Assembly: GCA_016789405.1 (NCBI GenBank)
Contig: JAEUPQ010000030.1
Location: 1-47,877, forward strand
Length of the DNA stretch: 47,877 nucleotides
Reading direction: 5' to 3'
From: Lysobacteraceae bacterium
Lineage (GTDB): Bacteria; Pseudomonadota; Gammaproteobacteria; Xanthomonadales; Xanthomonadaceae
Shown piece by piece: positions 33,574-44,650 of this stretch (its first letter is position 1; every line of letters begins with the position of its first letter). The notes beneath the pieces are model-generated. The model searched no databases. It was not told the DNA's origin and was given only the letters and a program-made list of their open reading frames with translations. The position numbers and the translations under genes were made by a program.

Positions 33574-34254
33574 ATGTCCCACCTGATCGATATCTACCTG
33601 CAGCCCGGCAAAGTCTTCGCCGCGCTCAAGGACAAGCCCACCTTCCTCGTGCCCCTGCTGCTTTCGATCGTGGTCGGCCTGGTGATGGTCGCGACCTACT
33701 TCGCCCAGGTCGACGGCCCGTGGTTGGTCGAGCGCATGCTCACCGCGAATCCGGAAGCCACGGCAAAGGAAATCGAGCAGGCGCGCAAGGTGATGCCCGG
33801 TGCGCAGGTCATGGGCTATATCGCGATGGCCGCGGTCGTGGTGATGACCGCGCTGGTCGCGCTGGTGATCGCCCTCTATTACTGGATTGCCGGCAAGATC
33901 GCCGGGCACGCGCTGTCGTTCCGCCATGGCCTGAGCCTCACCGCATGGTCGGGCATGCCGATGCTGCTCGGCGGCATCGTGGCGCTGGTCGGTGCAATCA
34001 CGATGACGCCGCAGACCACGCTCGAATCGCTGCAACTGCTCAACATCGACCCGCTGTTGGTCGAACTGCCGATGGACCATGCCTGGAGCTCGTTCGCCAA
34101 GGGCTTCAGCCTGCTGATGCCCTGGGCCATCGGCCTGGCCGCGCTGGGGTGGCGGACCTGGTTCCGCACGGGCTGGGGGCAGGCGATCTTCGTCGCAGCG
34201 CTGCCCTATGTCGTGTGGTTCGGCGGGCTCGCGATCGGCGCGCTGCTGAAGTGA
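33574..34254 (+). CDS. YIP1 family membrane protein
   Basis: The gene encodes 226 residues from MSHLIDIYLQPGKVF, with AGGAG six bases upstream. About five hydrophobic helices follow an N-terminal soluble segment with LQPGKVFAALKDKPTF, the typical YIP1 opening. Between helices 1 and 2 there is a periplasmic or cytoplasmic loop rich in charged residues. Bacterial YIP1 proteins have no settled function. It is 34 bp upstream of the exporter adaptor gene and may be co-transcribed with it. Confidence 0.85.
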   Translation: MSHLIDIYLQPGKVFAALKDKPTFLVPLLLSIVVGLVMVATYFAQVDGPWLVERMLTANPEATAKEIEQARKVMPGAQVMGYIAMAAVVVMTALVALVIALYYWIAGKIAGHALSFRHGLSLTAWSGMPMLLGGIVALVGAITMTPQTTLESLQLLNIDPLLVELPMDHAWSSFAKGFSLLMPWAIGLAALGWRTWFRTGWGQAIFVAALPYVVWFGGLAIGALLK

Positions 34255-34288
34255 TCGCCGAATTTCCCCTGGATTCCGGATTGTTTCG

Positions 34289-35521
34289 ATGAAACCCAAC
34301 CGCAAGTGGCTCATTGCCGCCGGCATCGTGCTCGTGCTGGTCGTGCCGATCGTCATCAAGAAGAACCGCGGCGCGTCCGCGACCGAAGTCGACCTGGCCA
34401 CGGCCGCGCCGCAACTGGTGCAGCCGTCGATCCTCGCCTCGGGCACGCTGGCCTTCCGCAATGAGGTCAACCTGACCTCGGAAGTCACCGGCAAGGTGGA
34501 GACCATCCTGGTCAAGGAAGGCGACACCGTGGAAGCCGGGCAGACCCTCCTGCTGCTCGATCCGGAGCTGTACAACAACGCGATCGAGCGCGAAGAGGCC
34601 GGCCTGCGCCAGACCCGCATCGCGATCGAACGTCAGCGCGCGCAGGTCGCACTGCGGCGCAAGCAGTTCGAGCGCAGCCAGGTGCTGGTGGCGCAGAAAC
34701 TGATCGATCGCAACCGCTTCGACGAAGACCGCAACCAGCTGCAGGTCGCCGAAGCCGACCTGCGCACCAGCGAGGAATCGCTGCGTCGCGCCGAGTCCGT
34801 GGTCAACGACGCGCGTGAACAGCGCGCGCGCACCGAGATCCGCTCGCCGATTTCCGGCCGCATCGTCTCGCTGCCGATCAAGGTCGGCGAGACGGCGGTG
34901 CCGTCGACCTCGGCCTTCGCCGGCGCGCAGCTGATGAAGATCGCCGACACCTCGGAGATCATCGCCGAGCTCAAGGTCGACGAAGCCGACATCGCCAAGG
35001 TCGATGTGGGACAGCGCGTGGAAGTCTTCGCGGCCGCCTATGCCGATGACGCACTGAAGGGCAGCGTCGAACAGATTGCGCTGGCGCCGACCATCGAAGG
35101 CCAGGGCCGCGCGTACAAGGTCACGGTGAGGATCGTGCCGCCGAAGGGGTTGGCGCTGCGCTCCGGCATGAGCGTGCGTGCCGACATCTTCCTCGGCGAC
35201 GGCCAGCGCCGCCTCGCGCTGCCGGTCGAAGCCGTGTCCACCGAGACCGACGACGCCGGCAAGCCCAAGCGCCATGTCTGGCTGGCGAAGGGCGGCAAGG
35301 CGACGCGCGTGGAAGTGCAGACCGGCGCGTCGGACGACCGTTGGGAAGTGGTGACCAAGGGCGTGGCGGAAGGCGACACGGTGATCGTCGGTCCGGCGAA
35401 GGCGCTGCGCGGCTTGAGCGAAGGCGCGCAGGTGAAGCGTCGCGACCCAGACAAGGCGAAGGACGACGACGGCGAAGACAAAACGGATGATAAGTCCGAC
35501 GACGCGAAGGACGCCGGATGA
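34289..35521 (+). CDS. MacA-like periplasmic adaptor of an ABC exporter
   Basis: A 410-residue HlyD/MacA-type adaptor. One N-terminal membrane anchor (about 7-23) is followed by a biotinyl-lipoyl half ([21 protein letters not shown]). A long coiled-coil hairpin (about 95-195) precedes the second half ([17 protein letters not shown]) and the beta-barrel domains. The C-terminal tail (about 385-410) is strongly charged (Lys/Asp-rich) and unlike MacA. It overlaps the ABC ATPase gene by ATGA. The set would export a peptide, lipid or antibiotic; the substrate is unknown. Confidence 0.92.
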   Translation: MKPNRKWLIAAGIVLVLVVPIVIKKNRGASATEVDLATAAPQLVQPSILASGTLAFRNEVNLTSEVTGKVETILVKEGDTVEAGQTLLLLDPELYNNAIEREEAGLRQTRIAIERQRAQVALRRKQFERSQVLVAQKLIDRNRFDEDRNQLQVAEADLRTSEESLRRAESVVNDAREQRARTEIRSPISGRIVSLPIKVGETAVPSTSAFAGAQLMKIADTSEIIAELKVDEADIAKVDVGQRVEVFAAAYADDALKGSVEQIALAPTIEGQGRAYKVTVRIVPPKGLALRSGMSVRADIFLGDGQRRLALPVEAVSTETDDAGKPKRHVWLAKGGKATRVEVQTGASDDRWEVVTKGVAEGDTVIVGPAKALRGLSEGAQVKRRDPDKAKDDDGEDKTDDKSDDAKDAG

Positions 35522-36252
35522 TCGTCCTGCGCGACATCGTCAAGCGCTACACGATGGGCGAGGAGGTCGTGCAGGCCCTGGCCGGCGTCGACCTGGAGAT
35601 CTCGCGCAATGAATACGTCGCGCTGACCGGGCCGTCGGGCTCCGGCAAGTCGACGCTGATGAACCTGCTCGGTTGCCTCGACACCCCGACCGAGGGCACC
35701 TACACCCTCAACGGCCGCGACGTGTCGGGCATGAACGACACCGAGCTGGCGCAGGTGCGCAACCGCGAGATCGGATTCGTGTTCCAGAGCTTCCACCTGC
35801 TGCCACGCATGACCGTGCTGCAGAACGTGATGCAGCCACTGGTCTATCGCGGCATGCCGCAGGACGAGCGACGCGCGCACGCCGTCGAAGCGCTGGGCAA
35901 GGTCGGCCTGGGCGATCGCATGGGCCATCGCCCGAACCAGCTGTCCGGTGGCCAGCGCCAGCGTGTGGCGATCGCGCGTGCGCTGGTCGGCGCGCCGTCG
36001 ATCCTGCTCGCCGACGAACCCACCGGCAATCTCGACACGCGCACCTCCGCCGAAATCATGGCGCTGTTCGATGCGCTGCACGCACAGGGGCAGACCGTGA
36101 TCCTGGTGACCCACGAACCCGACATCGCCGCGCACTGCCACCGTGTGCTGCGCGTCAGCGATGGCCGCATCGTCGAGGATCGGCGCCAGGCGCCGGTACG
36201 CGCCGACAAGGCCGCAGACGCCGACAAGGCCGCAGACCGAGGAGCGCACTGA
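35518..36252 (+). CDS. ABC transporter ATPase, MacB/LolD type
   Basis: The gene encodes 244 residues. Walker [10 protein letters not shown] is at 38-46, the Q-loop is in [10 protein letters not shown], the signature is [15 protein letters not shown], Walker B is [10 protein letters not shown] with LDTRTS following, and the H-loop is VTHEPD. This is the ATPase of a MacB-like system whose permease is a separate protein. A short Ala/Asp/Lys repeat forms the C-terminus ([14 protein letters not shown]). The start overlaps the adaptor stop as ATGA, and its stop overlaps the permease start as TGATG, so all three are translationally coupled. Confidence 0.96.
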   Translation: MIVLRDIVKRYTMGEEVVQALAGVDLEISRNEYVALTGPSGSGKSTLMNLLGCLDTPTEGTYTLNGRDVSGMNDTELAQVRNREIGFVFQSFHLLPRMTVLQNVMQPLVYRGMPQDERRAHAVEALGKVGLGDRMGHRPNQLSGGQRQRVAIARALVGAPSILLADEPTGNLDTRTSAEIMALFDALHAQGQTVILVTHEPDIAAHCHRVLRVSDGRIVEDRRQAPVRADKAADADKAADRGAH

Positions 36253-37472
36253 TGCAGGCCTATCTCGAAGCCTTCCGCGCCGCGCTGACCAGTCTCGCGG
36301 CGCACCGCATGCGCAGTTTCCTGACGACGCTGGGCATCCTGATCGGCACCGGCTCGGTGATCGCGGTGGTGTCGCTGGTGCAGGGCTTCTCCGACTCGAT
36401 CAAGGGCCAGCTCTCCGACCTGGGCGGCAGCACGCTGACCCTGCGCGCGGTGAACGACAACGAGAACTTCCGCACCGGCAAGATCAACACGATCACCTTC
36501 GACGACATCGACGTGCTGCGCTACCGCGTCTCCGGCGTGAAGGACGTGGCACCGCTGATGGTGGTGCAGGCCGCGGGCGCAAGCTATCGCGGCCGCAGCA
36601 GCAGCCCGCAGGTGCAGGCGACCACGGCCGACTACACCCTGGTCAACAATCGTTTCCCGGAGTTCGGCCGCTTCATCGTCGACAGCGACGACAAGGGCCA
36701 TCGACGCGTCGCGGTGATCGGCACCGACCTGCGCGACGAACTGAAGATGCCGAAGAACCCGGTCGGCGAATACTTCATGATCGGCAAGGAGTGGTTCAAG
36801 GTCGTCGGCGTGATGGAGAAGGAGGGCGAGATCTTCGGGTTCAGCCGCGACAACTACGCCATCATTCCCTTCGACGTCGGCCGCGCGATGATGGGCAACA
36901 GCAACGATCCGCTGATCCAGGCCTCCTTCACCGTCGCCAACCTCGAGGAAGTCGAGGCCGTGCGCGAACGCGTCAAGCGCGCGGTGCGCGCCTCGCGCAA
37001 GCTGGTCGCCGAAAAGGACGACGACTTCAAGGTCGAGGCGGCGGATTCGGTGCTCAAGCAGTTCGAGAAGATCACCGGCACGGCGACGATGGTGGTCGCC
37101 GGCGTGGTCGGCATCTCGCTGCTCGTCGGCGGCATCGGCATCATGAACATCATGCTGGTGTCGGTGACCGAGCGCACCCGCGAGATCGGCATCCTCAAGG
37201 CACTGGGCGCCACGCGTCGCGACATCCTCGTGCAGTTCCTGGCCGAGGCCGGCCTGCTCGCGCTGCTCGGCGGCATCATCGGCATCGGGCTCGGCTACGG
37301 GCTCGCGCTGCTGATCTCGGCGCTGGTGCCGGGTTTCCCGCCCGCGCACGTGCCGGTGTGGGTGGTGATCGCCGCCGCCGGTTTCTCGGCGATGGTCGGC
37401 GTGCTGTTCGGCATCATGCCGGCGTCGAAGGCGGCGGGACTCGATCCGATCGAGGCGCTGCGTTACGAGTGA
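36252..37472 (+). CDS. ABC transporter permease, MacB/FtsX type
   Basis: The gene encodes 406 residues with one N-terminal helix (about 18-40), then a large periplasmic MacB core domain to about residue 275. Three C-terminal helices contain the family sequence GGIGIMNIMLVSVTERTREIGI and ALGATRRDIL. The C-terminal PASKAAGLDPIEALRYE is typical. MacB-like proteins do not move substrate through the membrane; they drive periplasmic cargo to the outer-membrane channel by mechanotransmission. It is the last gene of the operon and converges on prfA. Confidence 0.95.
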   Translation: MQAYLEAFRAALTSLAAHRMRSFLTTLGILIGTGSVIAVVSLVQGFSDSIKGQLSDLGGSTLTLRAVNDNENFRTGKINTITFDDIDVLRYRVSGVKDVAPLMVVQAAGASYRGRSSSPQVQATTADYTLVNNRFPEFGRFIVDSDDKGHRRVAVIGTDLRDELKMPKNPVGEYFMIGKEWFKVVGVMEKEGEIFGFSRDNYAIIPFDVGRAMMGNSNDPLIQASFTVANLEEVEAVRERVKRAVRASRKLVAEKDDDFKVEAADSVLKQFEKITGTATMVVAGVVGISLLVGGIGIMNIMLVSVTERTREIGILKALGATRRDILVQFLAEAGLLALLGGIIGIGLGYGLALLISALVPGFPPAHVPVWVVIAAAGFSAMVGVLFGIMPASKAAGLDPIEALRYE

Positions 37473-37486
37473 GGGGCTTGGCGGTG

Positions 37487-37503
37487 GGCGCGCGGCTCGC
37501 GCC
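37487..37503. terminator. Hairpin between convergent permease and prfA genes
   Basis: GGCGCG and CGCGCC flank a 5-nt loop in the 33-bp gap. There is no U-tract. Confidence 0.35.
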
Positions 37504-37505
37504 GC

Positions 37506-38591
37506 TCAACCGCCCTGCGTCAGCCGCGCCAGTTCGTCGGCCTGGTGTTCGCGCGCCAAACGGTCGATGAGGGCGTCGAGATCGCCTTCGAGGATGTTCG
37601 GCAGGTCATACAGGGTCAGGCCTTCGACGCGGTGGTCGGTGATGCGGCCCTGCGGAAAGTTGTAAGTGCGGATGCGCTGGCTGCGGTCGCCGCTGCCGAC
37701 CTGCAGCTTGCGGTCCTGCGCCTGCGCGGCTTCGCGCTTCGCGGTCTCGGCTTCGACCAACATCGCCTTCAGCCGCTTCATTGCCTTGTCGCGATTGGCG
37801 TGCTGGCTGCGCTCGGTCTGCGATTCCACGACCACGCCGCTCGGGACATGGGTGATGCGGATCGCCGATTCGGTCTTGTTGACGTGCTGGCCGCCAGCGC
37901 CGGAGGAGCGGAAGGTGTCGACCTTCAGGTCGGCGGGATTGATCTCGACGTCGAGATCGCCGGTGTCCTCGGCGATGATCGCCACGGTCGCGGCCGAGGT
38001 GTGGATGCGCCCCTGCGATTCGGTCTCGGGCACGCGCTGCACACGATGCGTGCCGGATTCGAATTTCAGTTTCGAGTACGCGCCACGGCCTTCGACGCGC
38101 GCGATCACTTCGCGAAAGCCGCCGTGTTCGCCCGGATTGGCCGACTCCACCTCGATCCGCCAGCCCTGGCGTTCGGCGTAGCGGCCGTACATGCGGAACA
38201 GGTCGCCAGCGAAGATCGCGGCTTCGTCGCCACCGGTGCCGGCACGGACTTCCAGGTACAGGCCGCCGTCGTCGCGGGCATCCTTCGGCACCAGCTGCGC
38301 CATCAGTTCGGCGTCGAGTCCGGCCAGTCGCGCCTGTGCGGCGGCGACTTCCTCGTCGGCCAGTTCGGCCAGCTCGGGGTCGCCGCGCATCGACTCGGCG
38401 GCGGCGAGGTCCTCGCGCGCCTGGCGTTCCGCAGCCAGGCCGGTTGCGATCGGTTCGAGCTGCGCGAACTCGCGCATCAGGCCGCGATAGCGCGCGGCGT
38501 CCTCCACCGTCGCCGGATCGGCGAGCAGGCGTTCGATTTCCTCGCGGCGTTCGGCCAGCGCTTCAAGCTTGCGGCGCAGGGTCGGCGTCAT
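37506..38591 (-). CDS. prfA: Peptide chain release factor 1
   Basis: A 361-residue RF1. The catalytic GGQ is at 233-235 ([13 protein letters not shown]). The stop-codon recognition PxT motif is present as P188-E-T190 ([13 protein letters not shown]), which marks RF1 (UAA/UAG) rather than RF2. The N-terminal helical domain and the C-terminal [16 protein letters not shown] are standard. The first 29 bp overlap the end of hemA, the usual hemA-prfA pairing, implying translational coupling. No prmC lies downstream here. Confidence 0.97.
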   Translation of the reverse strand: MTPTLRRKLEALAERREEIERLLADPATVEDAARYRGLMREFAQLEPIATGLAAERQAREDLAAAESMRGDPELAELADEEVAAAQARLAGLDAELMAQLVPKDARDDGGLYLEVRAGTGGDEAAIFAGDLFRMYGRYAERQGWRIEVESANPGEHGGFREVIARVEGRGAYSKLKFESGTHRVQRVPETESQGRIHTSAATVAIIAEDTGDLDVEINPADLKVDTFRSSGAGGQHVNKTESAIRITHVPSGVVVESQTERSQHANRDKAMKRLKAMLVEAETAKREAAQAQDRKLQVGSGDRSQRIRTYNFPQGRITDHRVEGLTLYDLPNILEGDLDALIDRLAREHQADELARLTQGG

Positions 38592-39948
38592 CGTCGCGAT
38601 CGGGGAATGTGGCGTGGTCGGGATGCAGTTGGCGGTCGAGCGCTTCGGACAGCGGGGTGTGCGTCGGCGCGCGATGCTGCGGCCCCTTGTCCGGGAACAT
38701 CCGCTCGGCGGCGCGCATCAGGTCGATGTCGCCGTTGATCGCCGCCTCGCGCAGGGCCGTGGTCGGCGCATGCAGCAGGCGGTTGGTCAACGTGTGCGCC
38801 AGTTGCTGCAGCACGGCCGCCGGGTCCTGCCCGGACGCGAGCAACTGTTGCGCCTTCGCCAGGCTTTCGTCGCGCGCGGCTTCGCCGTGTGCGCGCAACT
38901 GCTTCAGCGGGCCGTGGTGCGCGCTGGCGTTCAGCGTTTCCACGAAGCGCGCCACCTGCAGGTCGACGATGGCTTCCGCGGCATCGGCGGCTTCGCGGCG
39001 GCTGCGCCGGTTGTCCTCGATGACCCGTTCCAGGTCGTCGACGGTGTAGAGGAACACGTCGCGCAGTTCGGCGACGTCGGGCGCGATGTCGCGCGGTACC
39101 GCCAGGTCGAGCAGCAGCATGGGCCGATGCCGGCGCTGCTTCAGCGCGGCCGCCACCTGCGGCTTGTGCAGGATCGGGTCGCGCGCGGCGGTCGCGGAAA
39201 ACACGACGTCGGCCTCGGCGAGATGGCGTTCCAGCTCGGTCAGGGGCAGGGCGACGCCGCCGTGGCGGCTGGCCAGTTCCTGGGCATGGGCGAGGGTGCG
39301 GTTGGCGAACAGCAGCCGCTTCGCCTTCGCCTGCACCAGGTGCAGCGCGGTCAGCTCGATGGTTTCGCCGGCGCCGATCAGCAGGATGCTGCTGTCGGAC
39401 GGACGTGCGAAGGTTTCTTCGGCCATGCGCACCGCCGCCGAGGCCACCGACACCGGGTTCGCGCCGATGCGGGTGTCGGTGCGCGCGCGCTTGGCGGTGA
39501 CGAAGGCGTGCTGGAACAGCCGGTCGAGTCGGTTGCCGAGGGTGCCGGACTCCCGCGCGGCAGCCCAGGCCTGCTTCACCTGACCGAGGATCTGCGGCTC
39601 GCCGAGCACCAGCGAGTCCAGCCCGGTGGCTACCCGGAACAGGTGGCGCACCGCAGCGGCATCGGCGTGGCGATACAGGTAGTCGTGGAGGGCCAGCGGC
39701 GTGCGCGCATGGCCGCCGTCCTGCGGGTTGGCGGCCAGCCACTCCACCAGCGCATTGCCATCGCCGCCGGTGAGGGCGTAGATCTCGGTGCGGTTGCAGG
39801 TGGAGAGCAGTGCCACTTCCTCGACGCCGGGCAGCGAACGCAGGGCCTCCAGGGTCGCCGGCAGCGCCTGTTCGGAAAACGCCACCCGTTCGCGCAGGGA
39901 TACCGGCGCGGTCTGGTGGTTGAGTCCGAGGGCGATGAGAAGGGACAT
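38563..39948 (-). CDS. hemA: Glutamyl-tRNA reductase
   Basis: A 461-residue GluTR, which reduces glutamyl-tRNA to glutamate-1-semialdehyde, the first committed step of C5-pathway heme synthesis. The catalytic Cys is C51 in [11 protein letters not shown]. The N-terminal [17 protein letters not shown], the NADPH-binding [17 protein letters not shown] and the later [15 protein letters not shown] are diagnostic. It is divergent from the TPR gene and overlaps prfA. Confidence 0.97.
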   Translation of the reverse strand: MSLLIALGLNHQTAPVSLRERVAFSEQALPATLEALRSLPGVEEVALLSTCNRTEIYALTGGDGNALVEWLAANPQDGGHARTPLALHDYLYRHADAAAVRHLFRVATGLDSLVLGEPQILGQVKQAWAAARESGTLGNRLDRLFQHAFVTAKRARTDTRIGANPVSVASAAVRMAEETFARPSDSSILLIGAGETIELTALHLVQAKAKRLLFANRTLAHAQELASRHGGVALPLTELERHLAEADVVFSATAARDPILHKPQVAAALKQRRHRPMLLLDLAVPRDIAPDVAELRDVFLYTVDDLERVIEDNRRSRREAADAAEAIVDLQVARFVETLNASAHHGPLKQLRAHGEAARDESLAKAQQLLASGQDPAAVLQQLAHTLTNRLLHAPTTALREAAINGDIDLMRAAERMFPDKGPQHRAPTHTPLSEALDRQLHPDHATFPDRDDDADPAPQA

Positions 39949-40058
39949 CCGGGCTGGCTGCGATCGTCTGGCTGAGGTCGTCTGGTCGGGGCGTGACGAC
40001 TGGCTGAGGCGGCTCTGGCGAGTTCGGTTAAGCTGGCAATCCGCATAGTTTACGGCCC

Positions 40059-41846
40059 ATGCCGCCGATGCCCGAAGCCGTTTTCACAATTCGCCGTTTC
40101 GCGGCCGTCGCGTTCGGGGCCGCGCTGTCGGTCCTGTCGCTCGCCGCGTACGCCGAGGGCGAGGGTTCCCGGCGGGCGGTGGCGACGGCAGAGCCATCGG
40201 CAGGGACGCCGCAATGGATGGGAAGCGGTCCCTTGCCGGCTGCGATCGCGGGCGAATATGCGCTGCAGGCGGGCAAGCTCGATGACGCCGCACGGTGGTA
40301 CCTCGATGCCGCGCGCGTCGCCGACGGCGATGCCGTCCTCGCTGAGCGTGCGACACGCATCGCCTTGCTCGCCCGAAACCAGGATTTCGCCGGCCAGGCC
40401 CTCGCGCTCTGGCGCGAACGCGCGGGGCGCACGCTCGGCATGCGCAATGCCGAGGCCACCCTGGCCCTGCAGCGCAAGGATGAAGCCACCGCGCGCCGCG
40501 AGCTGCGCAGCCTGCTGCTCGGTCGCGGCGAAGGCCTGAAGTCCGAGAAGGACGGCTGGCGCTACGCCCTACTTGCGATGGACGCCGGTTCCGGCGATCC
40601 GGACATGATCGGCCGCCTGCTCGCGGCACTGGTCGATGACATCCCGAAGGACCTGCCTGCCTGGCTGGCCTTCGGTGAATTCGCGCAGCAGGTACAGCGT
40701 CAGGATGTCGCCGCGAAGATCATCGGCCGCGTCCTGCAGTACTACCCCAACGAGCCGGGGGTGTCGCTGCTGCATGCCAACCAGTTGCGGCGCTCCGGGA
40801 AGGAGGCGCAGGCGCGGAAGATCCTCGATCGCATGAGCGCCGCGGCCATCCTGTTGCCGGATGTCGCCTACGGGCTGGCCCGCGAATTCGGGGCGCTTGG
40901 CGATTTCACCGCGGCCGCGGCCGTGCTGGCGCGCGGACCGCAGAACGACAACACCTACATCCTGCGTGCGTCCTATCTCGCGCAGGCCGACGACAAGACC
41001 GGCGTCGCGGCGGTCTACGAAGAGCTCAAGCGCGAATCGGCATCGCCGAACCCCGCGCGCCGCCTGCTGCTGGGCCAGGTCGCCGAATTCATCGGTCGCC
41101 AGGACGATGCGCTGGATTGGTACGCCAGCGTGCCTGGTGGCCCGCAGCGCTGGCAGGCGCGCCTGCGCACTGCGCCGGTGCTGCACAAGCTCGGTCGCGC
41201 TGAAGAGGCGCACGCCCGGATCCGCGAAATCCAGACCGATGCCACTGCGGCCGACGAGACCCGTCGCGATGCCTACCTGCTGCAGGCGGATCTCTACAAG
41301 AACGAGGGACGCCTGGCGGACGAACTGGCCACCTTCGATCGCGGTCTGGCCGCCTATCCGGATGAGCCGCAGCTGTTGTACGCACGCGCGCTGATGTGGG
41401 AGCGTCGCGACGACATCGCGCGCGCCGAGGCCGACCTGCGCCGCATCCTCGCGCTCGATGCCGACGACGTGAACGCGTTGAATGCGCTGGGCTATACGCT
41501 CGCCGACCGCACGAATCGCTACCAGGAAGCGCTCGAACTCATCGCCCGCGCCTACGCCGCCGACCCGGACAACGCCGCGATCATCGACAGTTATGGCTGG
41601 GTGCTCTACCGGCTCGGCCGCAGCAAGGAAGCGCTGTCCGAGTTGCTGCGCGCCTTCACCAAGCAGAAGGACGCCGAGATCGCCGCGCACGTCGCCGAAG
41701 TGCTGTGGGTCCTGGGGCGCAAGGATGAGGCCGTGAATTATTTCGTCGAAGCGCGTCGGATCGACCCCGACAGTCGTTCGCTCAAGCGCGCGCTGGACAA
41801 GACAGGCGCCATCCTGCCACCGCTCGCCGACAAGGCGGGCGCATGA
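40059..41846 (+). CDS. Exported TPR-repeat protein
   Basis: The gene encodes 595 residues. An N-terminal signal (to about residue 32, AAYAEG) is followed by repeated helical TPR units along almost the full chain. The clearest are near 475-560: [37 protein letters not shown] in two blocks, and [18 protein letters not shown] proteins at this locus, next to lolB and ispE, are common in gammaproteobacteria and probably act as envelope scaffolds. ATG 40068 is an alternative start. There is no ribosome site; TAGTTT (40046-40051) ends seven bases before the ATG, hinting at a leaderless transcript. Its end overlaps lolB by 4 bp. Confidence 0.88.
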   Translation: MPPMPEAVFTIRRFAAVAFGAALSVLSLAAYAEGEGSRRAVATAEPSAGTPQWMGSGPLPAAIAGEYALQAGKLDDAARWYLDAARVADGDAVLAERATRIALLARNQDFAGQALALWRERAGRTLGMRNAEATLALQRKDEATARRELRSLLLGRGEGLKSEKDGWRYALLAMDAGSGDPDMIGRLLAALVDDIPKDLPAWLAFGEFAQQVQRQDVAAKIIGRVLQYYPNEPGVSLLHANQLRRSGKEAQARKILDRMSAAAILLPDVAYGLAREFGALGDFTAAAAVLARGPQNDNTYILRASYLAQADDKTGVAAVYEELKRESASPNPARRLLLGQVAEFIGRQDDALDWYASVPGGPQRWQARLRTAPVLHKLGRAEEAHARIREIQTDATAADETRRDAYLLQADLYKNEGRLADELATFDRGLAAYPDEPQLLYARALMWERRDDIARAEADLRRILALDADDVNALNALGYTLADRTNRYQEALELIARAYAADPDNAAIIDSYGWVLYRLGRSKEALSELLRAFTKQKDAEIAAHVAEVLWVLGRKDEAVNYFVEARRIDPDSRSLKRALDKTGAILPPLADKAGA

Positions 41847-42484
41847 AGGCGCGGTCGGGGCTGGCGCTGGCGATGCTGGCCCTCGCGCTGGCCGGCTGCG
41901 CCTCGGCACCCACCCGCGCCCCCGCGCCCGCACTGGCCGGCGACGCTCTCGATGCGCGCCTGCGTGAGCGCGATGCCTGGATCGCCCGGACCGAGGCCTG
42001 GGGATTTGCGGGCAAGGCCGGGATCAGCCGTGCGGGCAAGGGCGGCAGCGGCAGGATCGAATGGGACCAGCGTGCCGGAGGTGCCTACGAAGTCGCCTTG
42101 AGTGCGCCGATCACCCGGCAGAGCTGGCGGCTGAGTGGCGACCTCGCCACCGGCACCGGGCGCATCGACGGCATGTCCGGTGGCGTCCGCGAAGGTGCCG
42201 ACGCGGAGGCGCTGCTGGAAACGGCGACGGGCTGGCGCGTGCCCCTGCGCCTGCTCGGCGCCTGGGTGCGCGGCGCGGTCGCGACCGGGGTGCCGGCACC
42301 TGCGATCGACTACGACGCCGCCGGCCGGCCGCAGCGTTTCGAACAGGCGGGCTGGACCGTCCGCTACCTGGAATGGCGACCTGGCCCGGCCGGAGCGCCG
42401 GACCTGCCGGTGCGCATCGATGCCGAGTCCGGCGACGCCCGGGTCCGGCTCGTCATCGAGGAATGGACGTTCGCAAGCCCATGA
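41843..42484 (+). CDS. lolB: Outer-membrane lipoprotein receptor LolB
   Basis: The gene encodes 213 residues. The lipobox LAGC gives an acylated C19. The mature part has the LolB features [22 protein letters not shown], an exposed SAPITRQSW segment and the C-terminal LVIEEW. LolB accepts lipoproteins from LolA and inserts them into the outer membrane. The gene lies between the TPR gene and ispE with ATGA overlaps at both ends, the conserved lolB-ispE pairing. Confidence 0.93.
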   Translation: MKARSGLALAMLALALAGCASAPTRAPAPALAGDALDARLRERDAWIARTEAWGFAGKAGISRAGKGGSGRIEWDQRAGGAYEVALSAPITRQSWRLSGDLATGTGRIDGMSGGVREGADAEALLETATGWRVPLRLLGAWVRGAVATGVPAPAIDYDAAGRPQRFEQAGWTVRYLEWRPGPAGAPDLPVRIDAESGDARVRLVIEEWTFASP

Positions 42485-43380
42485 ACGATTTTTCCCCCGC
42501 CGATGGCTGGAGCACCTGGCCGGCACCGGCCAAGCTCAATCTTTTCCTGCAGATCACCGGTCGCCGGCAGAACGGCTACCACGAGCTGCAGACCGTCTTC
42601 CGCCTCCTCGACTGGGGCGACACCATTTACCTGCGCCTGCGCGACGATGGCCTGGTCCACCGCATCGGCACCACCATTCCGGGCATCGAAGAGGATGATG
42701 ATCTGGTCGTTCGGGCGGCCAGGCGGCTGCAATCGGCCGCCAAGATCGCGCAAGGTGTCGATATCGCCGTCGAAAAGCGAATTCCGACCGGTGGCGGCAT
42801 GGGCGGGGGGTCGAGCGATGCCGCGACCGTACTGCGTGCGCTCGACCTGCTGTGGGGCTGCGCATTGGGTGAGGAGGCGCTGGCCGCCCTGAGCCTGAAG
42901 CTGGGCGCGGACGTCCCGGTCTTCGTCCGTGGCCGGAATGCCTGGGCCGAGGGCCTGGGCGAGATCCTCACGCCGATCGAGCTGCCGCCGGCCTGGTACC
43001 TGCTCGTGGCCCCCGGGGTTCATGCGTCCACCGTGGCCCTGTTCCAGGCGGCTGAATTGACGAGGAATGCTGCGCCCGCGACAATGTCGGACTTCGTTTC
43101 GGATCCGTTCCTGCAAGGGCAGGCGCTCGGCAATGCGTTCGAGCCCGTCCTGCGCCGCCGCGAGCCTGCCGTGGATGCCGTGTTCAACGTGCTCCGCGGC
43201 GTCGGCGCGCCGCGGCTGACCGGTTCCGGCAGCGTCTGTTTCGTCGAGTTCGCCGAGCGCGAGCCCGCCGAGGCCGCGCTGCAGCGACTGCCGCGGGGCT
43301 TCGATGCCCGCGTCGTCGCGGGAGCCAGGCGTTCGCCATTGCTGGATGCGCTCGAAACGAAGGCAGGGAATCGGGAATAG
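42481..43380 (+). CDS. ispE: 4-diphosphocytidyl-2-C-methyl-D-erythritol kinase
   Basis: A 299-residue GHMP kinase of the MEP isoprenoid pathway, phosphorylating [25 protein letters not shown] is the N-terminal signature, [15 protein letters not shown] the ATP-binding loop, and [12 protein letters not shown] the C-terminal GHMP motif. The start overlaps the lolB stop (ATGA). The final residues GNRE and the stop codon lie inside a short 7-bp repeat, so the C-terminus may have shifted by repeat slippage. Confidence 0.96.
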   Translation: MNDFSPADGWSTWPAPAKLNLFLQITGRRQNGYHELQTVFRLLDWGDTIYLRLRDDGLVHRIGTTIPGIEEDDDLVVRAARRLQSAAKIAQGVDIAVEKRIPTGGGMGGGSSDAATVLRALDLLWGCALGEEALAALSLKLGADVPVFVRGRNAWAEGLGEILTPIELPPAWYLLVAPGVHASTVALFQAAELTRNAAPATMSDFVSDPFLQGQALGNAFEPVLRRREPAVDAVFNVLRGVGAPRLTGSGSVCFVEFAEREPAEAALQRLPRGFDARVVAGARRSPLLDALETKAGNRE

Positions 43381-43393
43381 GGAATCGGGAATC
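43366..43393. repeat. 7-bp tandem repeat spanning the ispE stop
   Basis: GGGAATC, GGGAATA, GGGAATC and GGGAATC follow one another, and the stop TAG of ispE is formed inside them. Similar GGGAAT strings are common in Xanthomonadaceae spacers. Confidence 0.85.
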
Positions 43394-43448
43394 GCATGCG
43401 CCCAGCGCACGCCGCTTCCGATTCGCAGCGCCCGGTTGCCGTCTCCCC

Positions 43449-43524
43449 AGGGGCGTCGCCAAGTGGTTAAGGCACCGGGTTTTGATCCCGGCATTCGTAG
43501 GTTCGAATCCTTCCGCCCCTGCCA
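43449..43524 (+). tRNA. tRNA-Gln (anticodon TTG)
   Basis: Acceptor AGGGGCG pairs with CGCCCCT, followed by G and an encoded CCA. The anticodon arm CCGGG-TTTTGAT-CCCGG gives anticodon TTG. The T-arm GTTCGAATC is present. It lies between ispE and prs, as in other gammaproteobacteria. Confidence 0.96.
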
Positions 43525-43601
43525 ATTTCCGTCGTGATCCGTCATTCGTGGCCGGCTCGCGACGCCATTCCCGCCCAGGTCAGAGCGAAGCGGACACCGC
43601 C

Positions 43602-44561
43602 ATGCAGGACGATCGTCAGTTGTTGATTTTCTCGGGCAACGCCAACCGGCCGTTGGCCGATGCCATCTGCCGCCAGCTCGGCGTGCGTCCCGGCAAGGCC
43701 CTCGTCGGCCACTTCTCCGATGGTGAAGTGCAGGTCGAGATCGAGGAAAACGTGCGCCGCCAGGAAGTGTTCGTGGTCCAGCCCACGAATGCGCCGAGCG
43801 CCGAAAACCTGATGGAGCTGCTGGTGATCACCGACGCGCTGAAGCGCGCCTCGGCCGCCAGCGTCACCGCCGTGGTGCCGTATTTCGGCTACGCCCGCCA
43901 GGACCGCCGCCCGCGCTCCTCGCGCGTGCCGATCACGGCCAAGGTCGTCGCCAAGATGTTCGCCGCCGCCGGCGTCGACAGCGTGCTGACGGTCGACCTG
44001 CACGCCGACCAGATCCAGGGCTTCTTCGACATCCCGGTCGACAACGTGTACTCCTCGCCACTGCTGCTGGCCGACATCTGGCGCAGCTACGGCACCGACA
44101 ACCTGATCGTGGTCTCGCCCGACGTGGGCGGCGTGGTCCGCGCCCGCGCGATCGCGAAGCGCCTCGACGACGCCGACCTGGCGATCATCGACAAGCGCCG
44201 TCCGCGCGCCAACGTCGCCACGGTGATGAACATCATCGGCGACGTCTCCGGCAAGACCTGCGTCTTGGTCGACGACATCGTCGACACCGCAGGCACGCTC
44301 TGCGCCGCCGCCGCCGCGCTGAAGGCGCAGGGCGCGCAGCGCGTGATCGCCTACTGCACGCACCCGGTGCTGTCGGGTCCGGCGATCGACAACCTGAACA
44401 AGTCGCAGCTCGACGAACTGGTGGTGACCGACACCATCGCGCTGTCCGAGGCCGCTCGCGGCTGCGGCCGCGTCCGCCAGCTCAGCGTCGCCGAACTGCT
44501 CGCCGAGACCATCCGACGGGTGGCCTTCGGCGAATCGGTCAGCTCGCTCTACGTCGACTGA
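43602..44561 (+). CDS. prs: Ribose-phosphate pyrophosphokinase
   Basis: A 319-residue PRPP synthase, supplying PRPP for nucleotide, His and Trp synthesis. Marks are [16 protein letters not shown], the flexible-loop [18 protein letters not shown], the metal-binding [13 protein letters not shown] and the PRPP loop [14 protein letters not shown]. Its start was chosen by alignment of [15 protein letters not shown] with the family; upstream in-frame codons run into the tRNA-Gln gene. It is followed by rplY and pth, a conserved series. Confidence 0.97.
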   Translation: MQDDRQLLIFSGNANRPLADAICRQLGVRPGKALVGHFSDGEVQVEIEENVRRQEVFVVQPTNAPSAENLMELLVITDALKRASAASVTAVVPYFGYARQDRRPRSSRVPITAKVVAKMFAAAGVDSVLTVDLHADQIQGFFDIPVDNVYSSPLLLADIWRSYGTDNLIVVSPDVGGVVRARAIAKRLDDADLAIIDKRRPRANVATVMNIIGDVSGKTCVLVDDIVDTAGTLCAAAAALKAQGAQRVIAYCTHPVLSGPAIDNLNKSQLDELVVTDTIALSEAARGCGRVRQLSVAELLAETIRRVAFGESVSSLYVD

Positions 44562-44650
44562 CCCCGCAATCCCGGCTTCGGCCGGAACCCGGCTCCCCTG
44601 GTCGCGGGGGAGTCGCATCGCCGCCGCGAGGCGGTTCATTCCAAGCAAAA

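Noticed and set aside
44593..44612. Riboswitch or ribosomal-protein leader before rplY
   Set aside because: Only simple GC hairpins are seen; no known leader consensus could be matched.
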